A stretch of 9,019 nucleotides of DNA, from contig DAIDTZ010000459.1 in NCBI GenBank assembly GCA_027456925.1, positions 1 to 9,019 on the forward strand. Reading direction: 5' to 3'. Position 1 is the first letter of the stretch; the number at the start of each line of letters is the position of its first letter. The position numbers and the translations under genes are program-made. This stretch comes from Nitrospirota bacterium (GTDB taxonomy: Bacteria > Nitrospirota > UBA9217). Under the pieces are notes generated by a model. The model ran no database searches, was not told where the DNA came from, and saw only the letters and a list, made by a program, of their open reading frames with translations. Of this stretch, positions 1 through 5,665 are shown piece by piece.

Positions 1-107
1 AGCCGTATTCTCCTCGTCACGCGGCGGGGAAAGACCACGGTCTCGAAGGCGTCCCACAAGACGATGAGAATAAGGGCGATGCCGGCGATGTACGCCAGGA
101 GCGGCAT
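1..107 (-). CDS. N-terminus of a putative ion-channel-type membrane protein (partial)
   Basis: The gene runs leftwards and is cut by the window edge; 35 codons are visible. The start ATG (complement of 105-107) has a strong AAGGAGG Shine-Dalgarno 5 bases upstream (complement of 113-119). The peptide opens with a hydrophobic helix (about residues 2-18, rich in Ile, Leu and Ala) followed by LWDAFETVVFPRRVTRR. A first transmembrane helix followed by a D-x-FET-V-xPRRV stretch and a basic tail is what I recall from the N-termini of bacterial two-TM (Ion_trans_2-like) potassium channel proteins. The selectivity filter would lie outside the window, so the functional call is from memory of the family and is unproven. 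The coding start itself is well supported by the Shine-Dalgarno and by the TATAAT promoter upstream. Confidence 0.62.
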   Translation of the reverse strand, partial: MPLLAYIAGIALILIVLWDAFETVVFPRRVTRRIR

Positions 108-167
108 AGGTGCCTCCTTCCGGCACACAAACCATCAGAGGGGAGCTGTTTCGGTGCCGATGGTTAC

Positions 168-176
168 ATTATAGCA
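168..176 (-). promoter_or_regulatory. Extended -10 promoter for the leftward channel-like gene
   Basis: On the minus strand the sequence reads TGC-TATAAT (complement of 176-168), a perfect consensus -10 hexamer with the TGn extension. No good -35 is present at the expected 16-18 bp spacing (GATACA or GGATAC at best), which is typical of extended -10 promoters. Transcription would begin near 161, giving a leader of about 54 nt before the ATG at 107. Confidence 0.6.
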
Positions 177-421
177 AATCAGGAGGGGGTGTATCCTGGA
201 TAAAAAATAAAACATAGCCAATCGTTTTTGATGATTTCTGCTTCTTTCCACACCTCGTGAGTACTGATTACATTGACCGCTTTCCCAGGAACGGATTGTC
301 AACTCTTTCTAAACGATCAGGCGTTGGTTTCGCGAGCATGAAAATATACGGAGAAAGACTTGATAATCATATGAAGGCATCCTGTCTACTTCGATACTGC
401 GCCTGTCTGTCCGTGCATCCC

Positions 422-450
422 TTGTCTTTTCCCCGCTTTTTTGCTACCTT
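422..450 (+). promoter_or_regulatory. Candidate promoter for the diguanylate cyclase gene
   Basis: TTGTCT (422-427) and TACCTT (445-450) are 17 bp apart, and the -10 is preceded by TGC (442-444). The -35 matches TTGACA at four positions. The -10 matches TATAAT at only three, but carries the TGn extension seen at other promoters in the window. Transcription would start near 457, about 57 nt before the ATG. Confidence 0.3.
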
Positions 451-513
451 TTATCTAGGCTTGCTTAAGCCGTGCGTGCTCCTGTCCCATCGCTGCGCGT
501 CCTTTGAGGACCT

Positions 514-1869
514 ATGATCAACGATGTTTTCCATTGTCCTGATTTCCTTCTCGAACTTCTGAACGCGGTCCACTCCATGCTCATGATCGTCGATTCCGAC
601 GTCAGGATCCATCATATCAACACGGCAATGGCCAGGGAACTCGGTCTGGACCGGGACGCTGTCTTTATGACGCGGGCGGGAGATGCGCTCCGCTGCATCC
701 ATGCCGCCAAGGCGCCGGGGGGATGCGGAACGGCCGCCGAGGCATGCAGGGATTGCGTGCTCAGGAATTCCGTGACAGAAGCAATGGAAGGGCAGCGGGT
801 CAGCCGTACTTGCGCCAAACTGGAACTCCTGGCCGGAAACGGCGCGACCGACGTCCAGCTTCTCATATCCACTGCGCCGATCAGCTATGAGGGCAAGTCC
901 TTCGTTCTTCTGGCCCTGGAAAATATTACCGAGCTCAAACAGGTCGAGGATTCTTTGCGCGCCAGCGAAGCGAAGCTGCGGAACATCACGGCGGTCATGG
1001 GAGAAGGCGTGTATGTGCTGGACCGCGACATGCGGCTGACGTTCCTGAATCCCGAAGCGGAGAAGCTGCTCGGCTGGTCCGAGAAGGAGCTGCTCGGGAA
1101 ATACGTCCATGACGTGTTTCACTGCCGGAAGGCGGACGGGCGCGAGCTGCATGCGGCCGACTGCCCGGTGCTCAGGACGGTCTACACCGGTACGAGCTAT
1201 CGCTCCGAGGAAGAGGTTTTTTTGCGCAAGGACGGCACGATGATCCCCGTTGCCCTCGTCTCAACTCCTCTGCGGGAACGGGGGGGCATTATCGGGTCCG
1301 TGGCTGTGTTCCGGGACATCACCGAAATCGCGCATACGACCGCTGAACTGAAACGCCTGAACGAGCTTCTGGAGCGCCGTGCTGCGACCGATGCTTTGAC
1401 GGACATCTGCAACCGCCTGAAATTCAGCGAACTGCTCATCCAGGAAATGCGGGAATTCCGCAGATACGGGCACCAGCTTTCGCTGATCATGTTCGATATC
1501 GACAACTTCAAGCGGATCAACGACGAGGAAGGGCACCAGACCGGAGATGCGGTCCTGCGCGAGCTCACAGAGCTGGTCAAGGGAAACATCCGTGCGGCGG
1601 ACGTCTTCGGCCGCTGGGGGGGCGAAGAGTTCATGATTCTGTCGCCGCACACCGGCTTGGAGGAGACAGCGCAACTTGGGGAGAAGCTGCGGGGACTGAC
1701 GGAGTCGCACCGTTTCAATTGCCGCCGGACGGTCACGTGCAGCTTCGGCATAACGCAATGTACTGACAAGGACACGTTCGAGACCTTCACGAACAGGGTG
1801 GACATCGCCATGTACCGGGCGAAAGCAGGGGGCAGGAACAGGGTTGAGGTCATTGACGCTGAGGCGTGA
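514..1869 (+). CDS. PAS-PAS-GGDEF diguanylate cyclase
   Basis: The 451-residue protein has no signal peptide or membrane segment and should be a cytoplasmic sensor enzyme making cyclic di-GMP from two GTP. PAS 1 spans about residues 12-142 and carries a cysteine cluster, C61-x9-C71-x6-C78-x2-C81. PAS 2 spans about 150-272 and ends with the classic FRDITE motif. A short helix (about 273-290) leads into the GGDEF domain (about 290-447). The catalytic motif is GGEEF (369-373), with metal-ligand region FDIDNFKRIND (327-337) and GHQTGD (340-345). RxxD (R360-D363) lies exactly five residues before GGEEF, so the product-inhibition I-site is intact. The entry motif reads TDALTDICNR where TDxLTGLxNR is usual. 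The ATG at 514 follows TGAGGA at 505-510. The gene stands alone: glgB follows after 266 bp with its own promoter. The PAS ligand is unknown; the cysteines make heme, metal or redox sensing possible. Confidence 0.93.
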   Translation: MINDVFHCPDFLLELLNAVHSMLMIVDSDVRIHHINTAMARELGLDRDAVFMTRAGDALRCIHAAKAPGGCGTAAEACRDCVLRNSVTEAMEGQRVSRTCAKLELLAGNGATDVQLLISTAPISYEGKSFVLLALENITELKQVEDSLRASEAKLRNITAVMGEGVYVLDRDMRLTFLNPEAEKLLGWSEKELLGKYVHDVFHCRKADGRELHAADCPVLRTVYTGTSYRSEEEVFLRKDGTMIPVALVSTPLRERGGIIGSVAVFRDITEIAHTTAELKRLNELLERRAATDALTDICNRLKFSELLIQEMREFRRYGHQLSLIMFDIDNFKRINDEEGHQTGDAVLRELTELVKGNIRAADVFGRWGGEEFMILSPHTGLEETAQLGEKLRGLTESHRFNCRRTVTCSFGITQCTDKDTFETFTNRVDIAMYRAKAGGRNRVEVIDAEA

Positions 1870-1940
1870 AGTTTCCGGGGAAACGGCATGTTCGTGAACC
1901 CGGATAAACCAAAGTGGAGTTTTAAACTATTTTAGGTGCT

Positions 1941-1980
1941 GTTTTTCTCCGCGAGCTCCGCGTCTCTGCGTGAGATGCCT
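1941..1980. repeat. Possible dispersed intergenic repeat (CTCCGCGTCTCTGCGTGAGA type)
   Basis: The stretch contains CTCCGCG twice in tandem with a 9-nt period (1947-1953 and 1956-1962), then TCTCTGCGTGAGAT. Sequences of this form recur between genes in many environmental bacterial genomes and give spurious peptides such as SLRLCVSAR or HAETRSSRR. Recognition is from memory. Only one copy lies in this window, so dispersal cannot be shown here. Confidence 0.35.
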
Positions 1981-2079
1981 TTGTTTCGTTTTTGCAAGAC
2001 CAGGGTGCCTCAACGAGAAATTCCCGCTCAGGTTGCGCATGATGCCGCCTGTTGGGAATGGTTTTCGCCTTCCGATTCC

Positions 2080-2109
2080 TTTCCTTCAATTCCCGCAATA
2101 TGCTATACT
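2080..2109 (+). promoter_or_regulatory. Extended -10 promoter of glgB
   Basis: TATACT (2104-2109) matches the -10 consensus at five of six positions and is directly preceded by TGC (2101-2103), making an extended -10. The -35 region at 2080-2086 (TTTCCTT) is poor. Transcription would start near 2116, leaving a leader of about 20 nt. This is just enough for the GGAGG at 2124 and argues against translation starting at the upstream in-frame ATGs. Confidence 0.55.
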
Positions 2110-2123
2110 CTATTGGATCGTTC

Positions 2124-2128
2124 GGAGG
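2124..2128 (+). promoter_or_regulatory. Shine-Dalgarno that fixes the glgB start
   Basis: GGAGG lies seven bases before the ATG at 2136. The same frame is open upstream to an ATG at 2052, but that start would add 28 residues unlike any branching enzyme, lies upstream of the likely transcription start, and has no comparable ribosome site. Confidence 0.75.
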
Positions 2129-2135
2129 ACGCTGC

Positions 2136-4070
2136 ATGACTGCAAAGAACATCAAAAAGAGGGCCGACGTTATCCACGGCGTGAGCCTGCTCACGGACCA
2201 CGACATCTATTTGTTTAAGGAAGGGAACCATTTCGGCTTGTACGAAAAGCTCGGTTCGCATCTCCTGAAGGTCGACGGAGTCGAGGGCACGCTCTTTGCG
2301 GTCTGGGCGCCGAACGCGGCAAAGGTGTCGGTGATCGGCGACTTCAACGGCTGGAACAAAGACCGCCATCACCTCGCTGTCCGTCATGACGGCTCGGGCA
2401 TTTGGGAAGGGTTCATCCCCGGCCTCGGACAGGGGACGCTTTACAAGTACTCCATCGTTTCGCGGCATAACGATCATGAAGGCGAGAAGGGCGATCCCTT
2501 TGCCTTCTCCTGGGAGACCCCGCCGAGGACGGCATCAATGGTCCGGGATCTGTCCTACGATTGGGGCGACGGAGCGTGGATGCAGGACCGGCATGTGAAA
2601 AATTCGCTGAACGCGCCGTTCTCCGTGTATGAGCTCCACATCGGTTCCTGGCGAAGAGTGCCGGAAGAGGACAACCGGTCCCTCACCTACCGCGAGATGG
2701 CCGATTATCTCCCGGAGTATCTCCGGGACACGGGGTTTACCCACGTCGAGTTCATGCCTGTGATGGAACACCCCTTTTACGGGTCCTGGGGATACCAGGT
2801 CACCGGCTACTTTGCGCCTACGAGCAGGTACGGAACGCCGCAGGATTTCATGCATCTCGTCGACCGCCTGCACCAGGAGGGGATCGGCGTGATCCTCGAC
2901 TGGGTGCCGTCCCATTTTCCCGGCGATGCGCACGGGCTCGTGTATTTCGACGGCACTCACCTCTACGAGCACGAGGACCCGAAGAAGGGTTTTCATCCCG
3001 AATGGACCAGCCACATCTTCAACCACGGACGGTATGAAGTACGGAATTTCCTTATTTCGAGCGCGCTCTTCTGGCTCGACAAGTACCACGCCGACGGGCT
3101 CCGGATCGACGCTGTGGCGTCCATGCTCTACCTCGACTATGCGCGCAAGGAGGTGGAGTGTATCCCGAACCAGTACGGCGGCAGGGAGAACATCGAGGCC
3201 ATCGCGTTCCTGCGGAGCCTGAACCGCGAAGTGTACCGCGCCTTCCCCGATGTGCAGGCCATCGCCGAGGAGTCGACGTCGTGGCCCATGGTCTCGCGGC
3301 CCGCGCATGTGGGCGGGCTGGGCTTCGGCATGAAGTGGAACATGGGGTGGATGCATGATACGCTGGAGTATTTTGCCCAGGACCCGGTTTTCCGCAAGTA
3401 CCATCACAGCAACATTACCTTCAGCATCTGGTACGCGTTTTTCGAAAACTTCATGCTGCCGCTGTCGCACGACGAGGTGGTGTACGGCAAAGGCGCCCTG
3501 GTCGGCAAGATGCCCGGCAGCGGCCTGCAGAAGATGGCGAACCTGCGGCTCCTCTTCGGCTACCTCTACACCCATCCGGGCAAGAAACTGCTGTTCATGG
3601 GGGACGAACTGGGCCAGTGGGCGGAATGGAGCCATGAACGGAGCATCGAGTGGCATCTCCTGCAGTTCCAGTCCCATTACGGCGTCTGGAAATGGGTCCG
3701 CGACCTGAACCGCCTCTACCGGAGCGAGCCCGCGCTCTACGAGGTCGACTTCGAGAACGCGGGGTTCGAGTGGGTCGACTTCGGCGACCAGGAGTCGAGC
3801 GTTATCAGTTTCCTCAGGAAGGGACGGTCCCCGGGCGATGTTGTCCTGGTCGTATGCAATTTTACGCCGGTGCCGCGCCTGAACTACCGCGTCGGCGTTC
3901 CCGAGGGCGGGTTCTGGAGGGAACTCCTGAACAGCGATGCAGGGGATTACGGCGGGGAAGGGTACGGGAACTTCGGCGGAATGGAAGCATTGGCTGTGCC
4001 GTGCCACCACCGGAGCCATTCGCTCCTGCTCACCCTGCCGCCGCTCGGGATCGTCGTGTTGAAGAAATGA
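2136..4070 (+). CDS. glgB: 1,4-alpha-glucan (glycogen) branching enzyme
   Basis: The 644-residue GH13_9 enzyme cuts alpha-1,4 glucan and transfers the piece to a 6-hydroxyl, making the alpha-1,6 branches of glycogen in the cytoplasm. The order is a short N-terminal segment, a CBM48 beta-sandwich (about 40-130, with FAVWAPNAAKVSVIGDFNGWN at 54-74), the catalytic (beta/alpha)8 barrel (about 160-530) and an all-beta C-terminal domain. Conserved regions are visible: DWVPSHFP (255-262), LRIDAVASM with nucleophile D325, AEEST with acid/base E378, and LSHDEVVYGK with D446. The spacings 325-378-446 equal those of D405/E458/D526 in the E. coli enzyme. The protein is shorter than the roughly 730-residue E. 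coli form because it lacks the extra N1 domain. Small departures are VVYGK for VVHGK and CIPNQYGG for WIPNKYGG. No terminator is seen after the stop. GlgC is encoded nearby on the opposite strand; glycogen synthase is not in the window. Confidence 0.97.
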   Translation: MTAKNIKKRADVIHGVSLLTDHDIYLFKEGNHFGLYEKLGSHLLKVDGVEGTLFAVWAPNAAKVSVIGDFNGWNKDRHHLAVRHDGSGIWEGFIPGLGQGTLYKYSIVSRHNDHEGEKGDPFAFSWETPPRTASMVRDLSYDWGDGAWMQDRHVKNSLNAPFSVYELHIGSWRRVPEEDNRSLTYREMADYLPEYLRDTGFTHVEFMPVMEHPFYGSWGYQVTGYFAPTSRYGTPQDFMHLVDRLHQEGIGVILDWVPSHFPGDAHGLVYFDGTHLYEHEDPKKGFHPEWTSHIFNHGRYEVRNFLISSALFWLDKYHADGLRIDAVASMLYLDYARKEVECIPNQYGGRENIEAIAFLRSLNREVYRAFPDVQAIAEESTSWPMVSRPAHVGGLGFGMKWNMGWMHDTLEYFAQDPVFRKYHHSNITFSIWYAFFENFMLPLSHDEVVYGKGALVGKMPGSGLQKMANLRLLFGYLYTHPGKKLLFMGDELGQWAEWSHERSIEWHLLQFQSHYGVWKWVRDLNRLYRSEPALYEVDFENAGFEWVDFGDQESSVISFLRKGRSPGDVVLVVCNFTPVPRLNYRVGVPEGGFWRELLNSDAGDYGGEGYGNFGGMEALAVPCHHRSHSLLLTLPPLGIVVLKK

Positions 4071-4379
4071 CGGAAATGCTGATTCAAAATTCAAGATGCG
4101 TTGAGCGGTTCGATTGTGCGGCAAGCTCACGGCTCACTCCCGCACCCGGCGTCGCAGCCTGCACTTCTCGAAGGGAAAGTCAGCACGCCCAGAATGCGAA
4201 TATTCACTTGACTGAGGAAATGATGTTTGCAATACTCCGCCTGCACCTTTGACCTTCTCGCCGCTGAGTTCGACGAATCCAACACCATGATGTCGCCGGA
4301 AGTACTACGAAATGCTGCAGTTTCGTATCAAGGCAGTGCATCACTATGAAGAAAAGTATGGGGCAGGGATGCCATTCCT
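4071..4379. other. Intergenic region downstream of glgB with promoter and small ORF
   Basis: The first 130 bases hold nothing I can name; a run of open frame continuing from inside glgB to 4252 is a shadow. From 4208 on there is a good promoter for the next gene and then a 23-codon ORF. Another frame at 4224-4290 reads as a coding-like stretch (FDLLAAEFDES...) with no start codon. The second half may therefore be the decayed remains of a small gene. Confidence 0.4.
4208..4236 (+). promoter_or_regulatory. Promoter upstream of the membrane CxxC protein
   Basis: TTGACT (4208-4213, five of six consensus) is separated by exactly 17 bp from AATACT (4231-4236, four of six), which carries the TGn extension TGC (4228-4230). 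The start would be near 4243, giving a leader of about 137 nt that contains the small ORF at 4312. Confidence 0.5.
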
Positions 4380-4383
4380 ATGA
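4312..4383 (+). CDS. Small upstream ORF, possibly translationally coupled or a gene remnant
   Basis: This is a 23-codon ORF beginning at the ATG at 4312 with GGAAG (4298-4302) nine bases upstream. Its TGA (4381-4383) overlaps the ATG of the membrane protein gene (4380-4382) in the ATGA arrangement typical of translational coupling. The peptide is charged and likely helical, with RIKAVHHYEEKYG in its middle. The open frame extends upstream to a TGA at 4288-4290 with similarly plausible residues (RRKYYE). The helix-plus-YEEKYG pattern reminds me of short antitoxin-like proteins, so it may be a truncated relic rather than a functional leader. That resemblance is weak and from memory. Confidence 0.33.
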   Translation: MLQFRIKAVHHYEEKYGAGMPFL

Positions 4384-5003
4384 ACCTTAATAAGTATTTC
4401 GGTTATTTCACCGGAAAAACGAAGTTATTTCTCATGACGGTCGCACTCGGACTCGATTTGCTGATCGGGGCAGCGGGTTATTTGAGCGGCTATAAAATCC
4501 ATATGGACGTTTTTTACCTGATCCCGATCGCATTCGTCGTCTGGTTTGTCGGTACAAGGGCGGGCATTGCGATGTCTTTTGTTTCTATCGCAACAAGAAC
4601 AGCGTCCCGTTCCGTCGGGGGAAAGATTTTGCACGGTTATTTCATTACGTCCTGGAACACGGCGATATACCTTGCGTTTTTTCTCGTCGTGACGTTGCTG
4701 CTCGCGAGGCTGAAGGACTACCTGCAGGAAAGGGCAAATCTTATCTCAGAGCTGCGAACGGCGCTCAATGAGGTCACGGAACTGAGCGGGATTTTGCCGA
4801 TTTGCGCTTCCTGTAAAAAAATTCGAAACGACAAGGGTTACTGGCAGCATGTGGAAGAATACTTGTCCAAGCATACAAACGCGGAATTCAGCCACGGCCT
4901 CTGTGAGGAGTGTTCAATGAAGCTTTATCCCCAATACTACAAGGGGAGCAAAGCGGAAAAAGATGTTCAACAAAACAGCACTCCTAAAAAAAAGCAGGAG
5001 TAG
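4380..5003 (+). CDS. Multi-pass membrane protein with C-terminal CxxC...CxxC domain
   Basis: The 207-residue protein has three to four membrane segments (about residues 16-36, 43-58, 60-72 and 87-109). A short charged helix, likely a coiled coil (110-135), follows, then a cytoplasmic cysteine domain: GILPICASCKKIRNDKGYW at 137-155 and HGLCEECSMKLYP at 172-184. The pairs C142-x2-C145 and C175-x2-C178 look like a zinc-ribbon-type metal site. This tail is a familiar but functionally uncharacterised module at the ends of PAS, GAF and receiver proteins. The N-terminal part (DVFYLIPIAFVVWFVGTRAG) resembles membrane sensor regions that normally precede GGDEF or histidine kinase domains; here no catalytic output domain follows. 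The start is the only possible one in frame, because a TGA lies at 4347. The ribosome site is weak (AGGGA, 10 bp upstream), which fits translation coupled to the small ORF. The last 20 residues are Lys/Gln-rich and probably disordered. Role unknown; sensing or scaffolding is inferred. Confidence 0.82.
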   Translation: MNLNKYFGYFTGKTKLFLMTVALGLDLLIGAAGYLSGYKIHMDVFYLIPIAFVVWFVGTRAGIAMSFVSIATRTASRSVGGKILHGYFITSWNTAIYLAFFLVVTLLLARLKDYLQERANLISELRTALNEVTELSGILPICASCKKIRNDKGYWQHVEEYLSKHTNAEFSHGLCEECSMKLYPQYYKGSKAEKDVQQNSTPKKKQE

Positions 5004-5024
5004 TCCGAATCGCGCGGCTTGCCG

Positions 5025-5549
5025 TCAGAATAGTATCGCGAAGAGAAGTTCCGGATAGGTTTCCGTACAGGTCGAATAAACGGTCCTGTCGCAGTTGAGA
5101 TGAACGTCTTCTGCCAGTCCCGCGCCAAAGTAGGCGTTTCCTTCGGTGAGAAAATACAGGCCTGCCCGGCCGCCGATGGTATCATGGGCCCGGTATCCCT
5201 CGATGAACGTGCGGCGATAGAACGCGCCTACGTAGGGTTTGATGGACCCCGCCGTGTTCAGGACCATGCGCGCCTGGGGGCTCACCTGCTCGATCCGCGG
5301 CGAATTTCCCGACCACTGCTCGGCATCGAGCCCGATTTCGATCCCGTCTGCTATGAAGTAACCTCCTCCCACGGCGAAGATTGAGTAATTCCGGTTAAAG
5401 GCCGTAGCGCCTCCAAATCCGAGGGAAAGCCGCGCGTTTCCCGCGGTAAAGGGCGTCGTTGACGCGCCTGATTCAGCGTTGGCCGCTGCCGGCAGCATCG
5501 TGAGCACGAGGAAGGCGAAGATCAGCGTTCCGCGCTTATAATCGGCCAT
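5025..5549 (-). CDS. Secreted or outer-membrane beta-barrel-like protein, function unknown
   Basis: Counting from the chosen ATG (complement of 5547-5549), the protein has 174 residues. It starts with a signal peptide: n-region MADYKRG, hydrophobic core FAFLVLTML, and cleavage after AAANA. The mature part alternates polar and aromatic/hydrophobic residues in short Gly-bounded strands (LSLGFGG, YSIFAVGGGYFIADGIEIGLD, KPYVGAFYRRTF, GGRAGLYFLTEGNAYFGAGL) and ends in phenylalanine. This is the usual pattern of small outer-membrane barrels of perhaps eight strands. Two cysteines near the end (NCDRTVYSTC) could form a disulfide. The chosen start has GGGAGA nine bases upstream. A start ten codons earlier (5579), with GGAAAGG seven bases upstream, is equally readable but gives an awkwardly long n-region. 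It is convergent with the membrane CxxC gene, 21 bp away, and lies 115 bp downstream of glgC on the same strand. No family name is recognised. Confidence 0.72.
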   Translation of the reverse strand: MADYKRGTLIFAFLVLTMLPAAANAESGASTTPFTAGNARLSLGFGGATAFNRNYSIFAVGGGYFIADGIEIGLDAEQWSGNSPRIEQVSPQARMVLNTAGSIKPYVGAFYRRTFIEGYRAHDTIGGRAGLYFLTEGNAYFGAGLAEDVHLNCDRTVYSTCTETYPELLFAILF

Positions 5550-5649
5550 GGACTGCGTTCTCCCGTTCATAAAGATCATTTTTTTACCTTTCCGTAAACC
5601 TGAGAATTGTCACAAGTCCTCTTTAAAGTCGCCGGCCGGGAGATGCGCA

Positions 5650-5665
5650 GGCGCGCCATCGCGCC
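5650..5665 (-). other. GC hairpin at the glgC stop codon
   Basis: The minus strand reads GGCGCG-ATGG-CGCGCC, a six-base-pair all-GC stem with a four-base loop, overlapping the last base of the glgC stop codon. No T-run follows, so it is not a canonical Rho-independent terminator. It could stabilise the glgC 3' end or pause transcription before the downstream barrel gene. Confidence 0.3.

Larger units (their letters stand above)
108..513. other. Intergenic region between divergent genes, no gene seen
   Basis: This stretch separates the leftward channel-like gene from the rightward diguanylate cyclase. It holds the TATAAT promoter (168-176, minus) and a weaker candidate promoter for the cyclase (422-450, plus). 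Most of it is AT-richer than the flanking genes. The one open frame in it (GTG at 257 running into the next gene) has no Shine-Dalgarno and a low-complexity, Cys/Ser/Arg-rich translation, so it is not called. No tRNA or terminator-like structure was recognised. Confidence 0.5.

Noticed and set aside
257..517. Open frame on the plus strand before the diguanylate cyclase
   Set aside because: It starts with GTG, has no Shine-Dalgarno, gives a Cys/Ser/Leu-rich translation without family features, and runs into the real gene.
2052..2135. An N-terminal extension of GlgB starting at the ATG at 2052
   Set aside because: The extension overlaps the TATACT promoter, has no ribosome site, and does not resemble branching enzymes. 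GGAGG seven bases before 2136 fits better.
2535..4130. Long open frame on the minus strand opposite glgB
   Set aside because: It is a codon-bias shadow of glgB: rich in His, Arg, Val and Pro, with no recognisable domain, and it covers a certain gene.
3650..4252. A 200-residue frame overlapping the end of glgB and running past it
   Set aside because: Most of it is an out-of-frame reading of glgB rich in Arg and Pro. The remainder past 4070 has no features.
4982..5001. CTCCT...AGGAG inverted repeat around a poly-A tract at the end of the membrane protein gene
   Set aside because: The stem is only five base pairs, the A-run is in the loop rather than a T-run after the stem, and the sequence is explained by the Lys-rich C-terminus.
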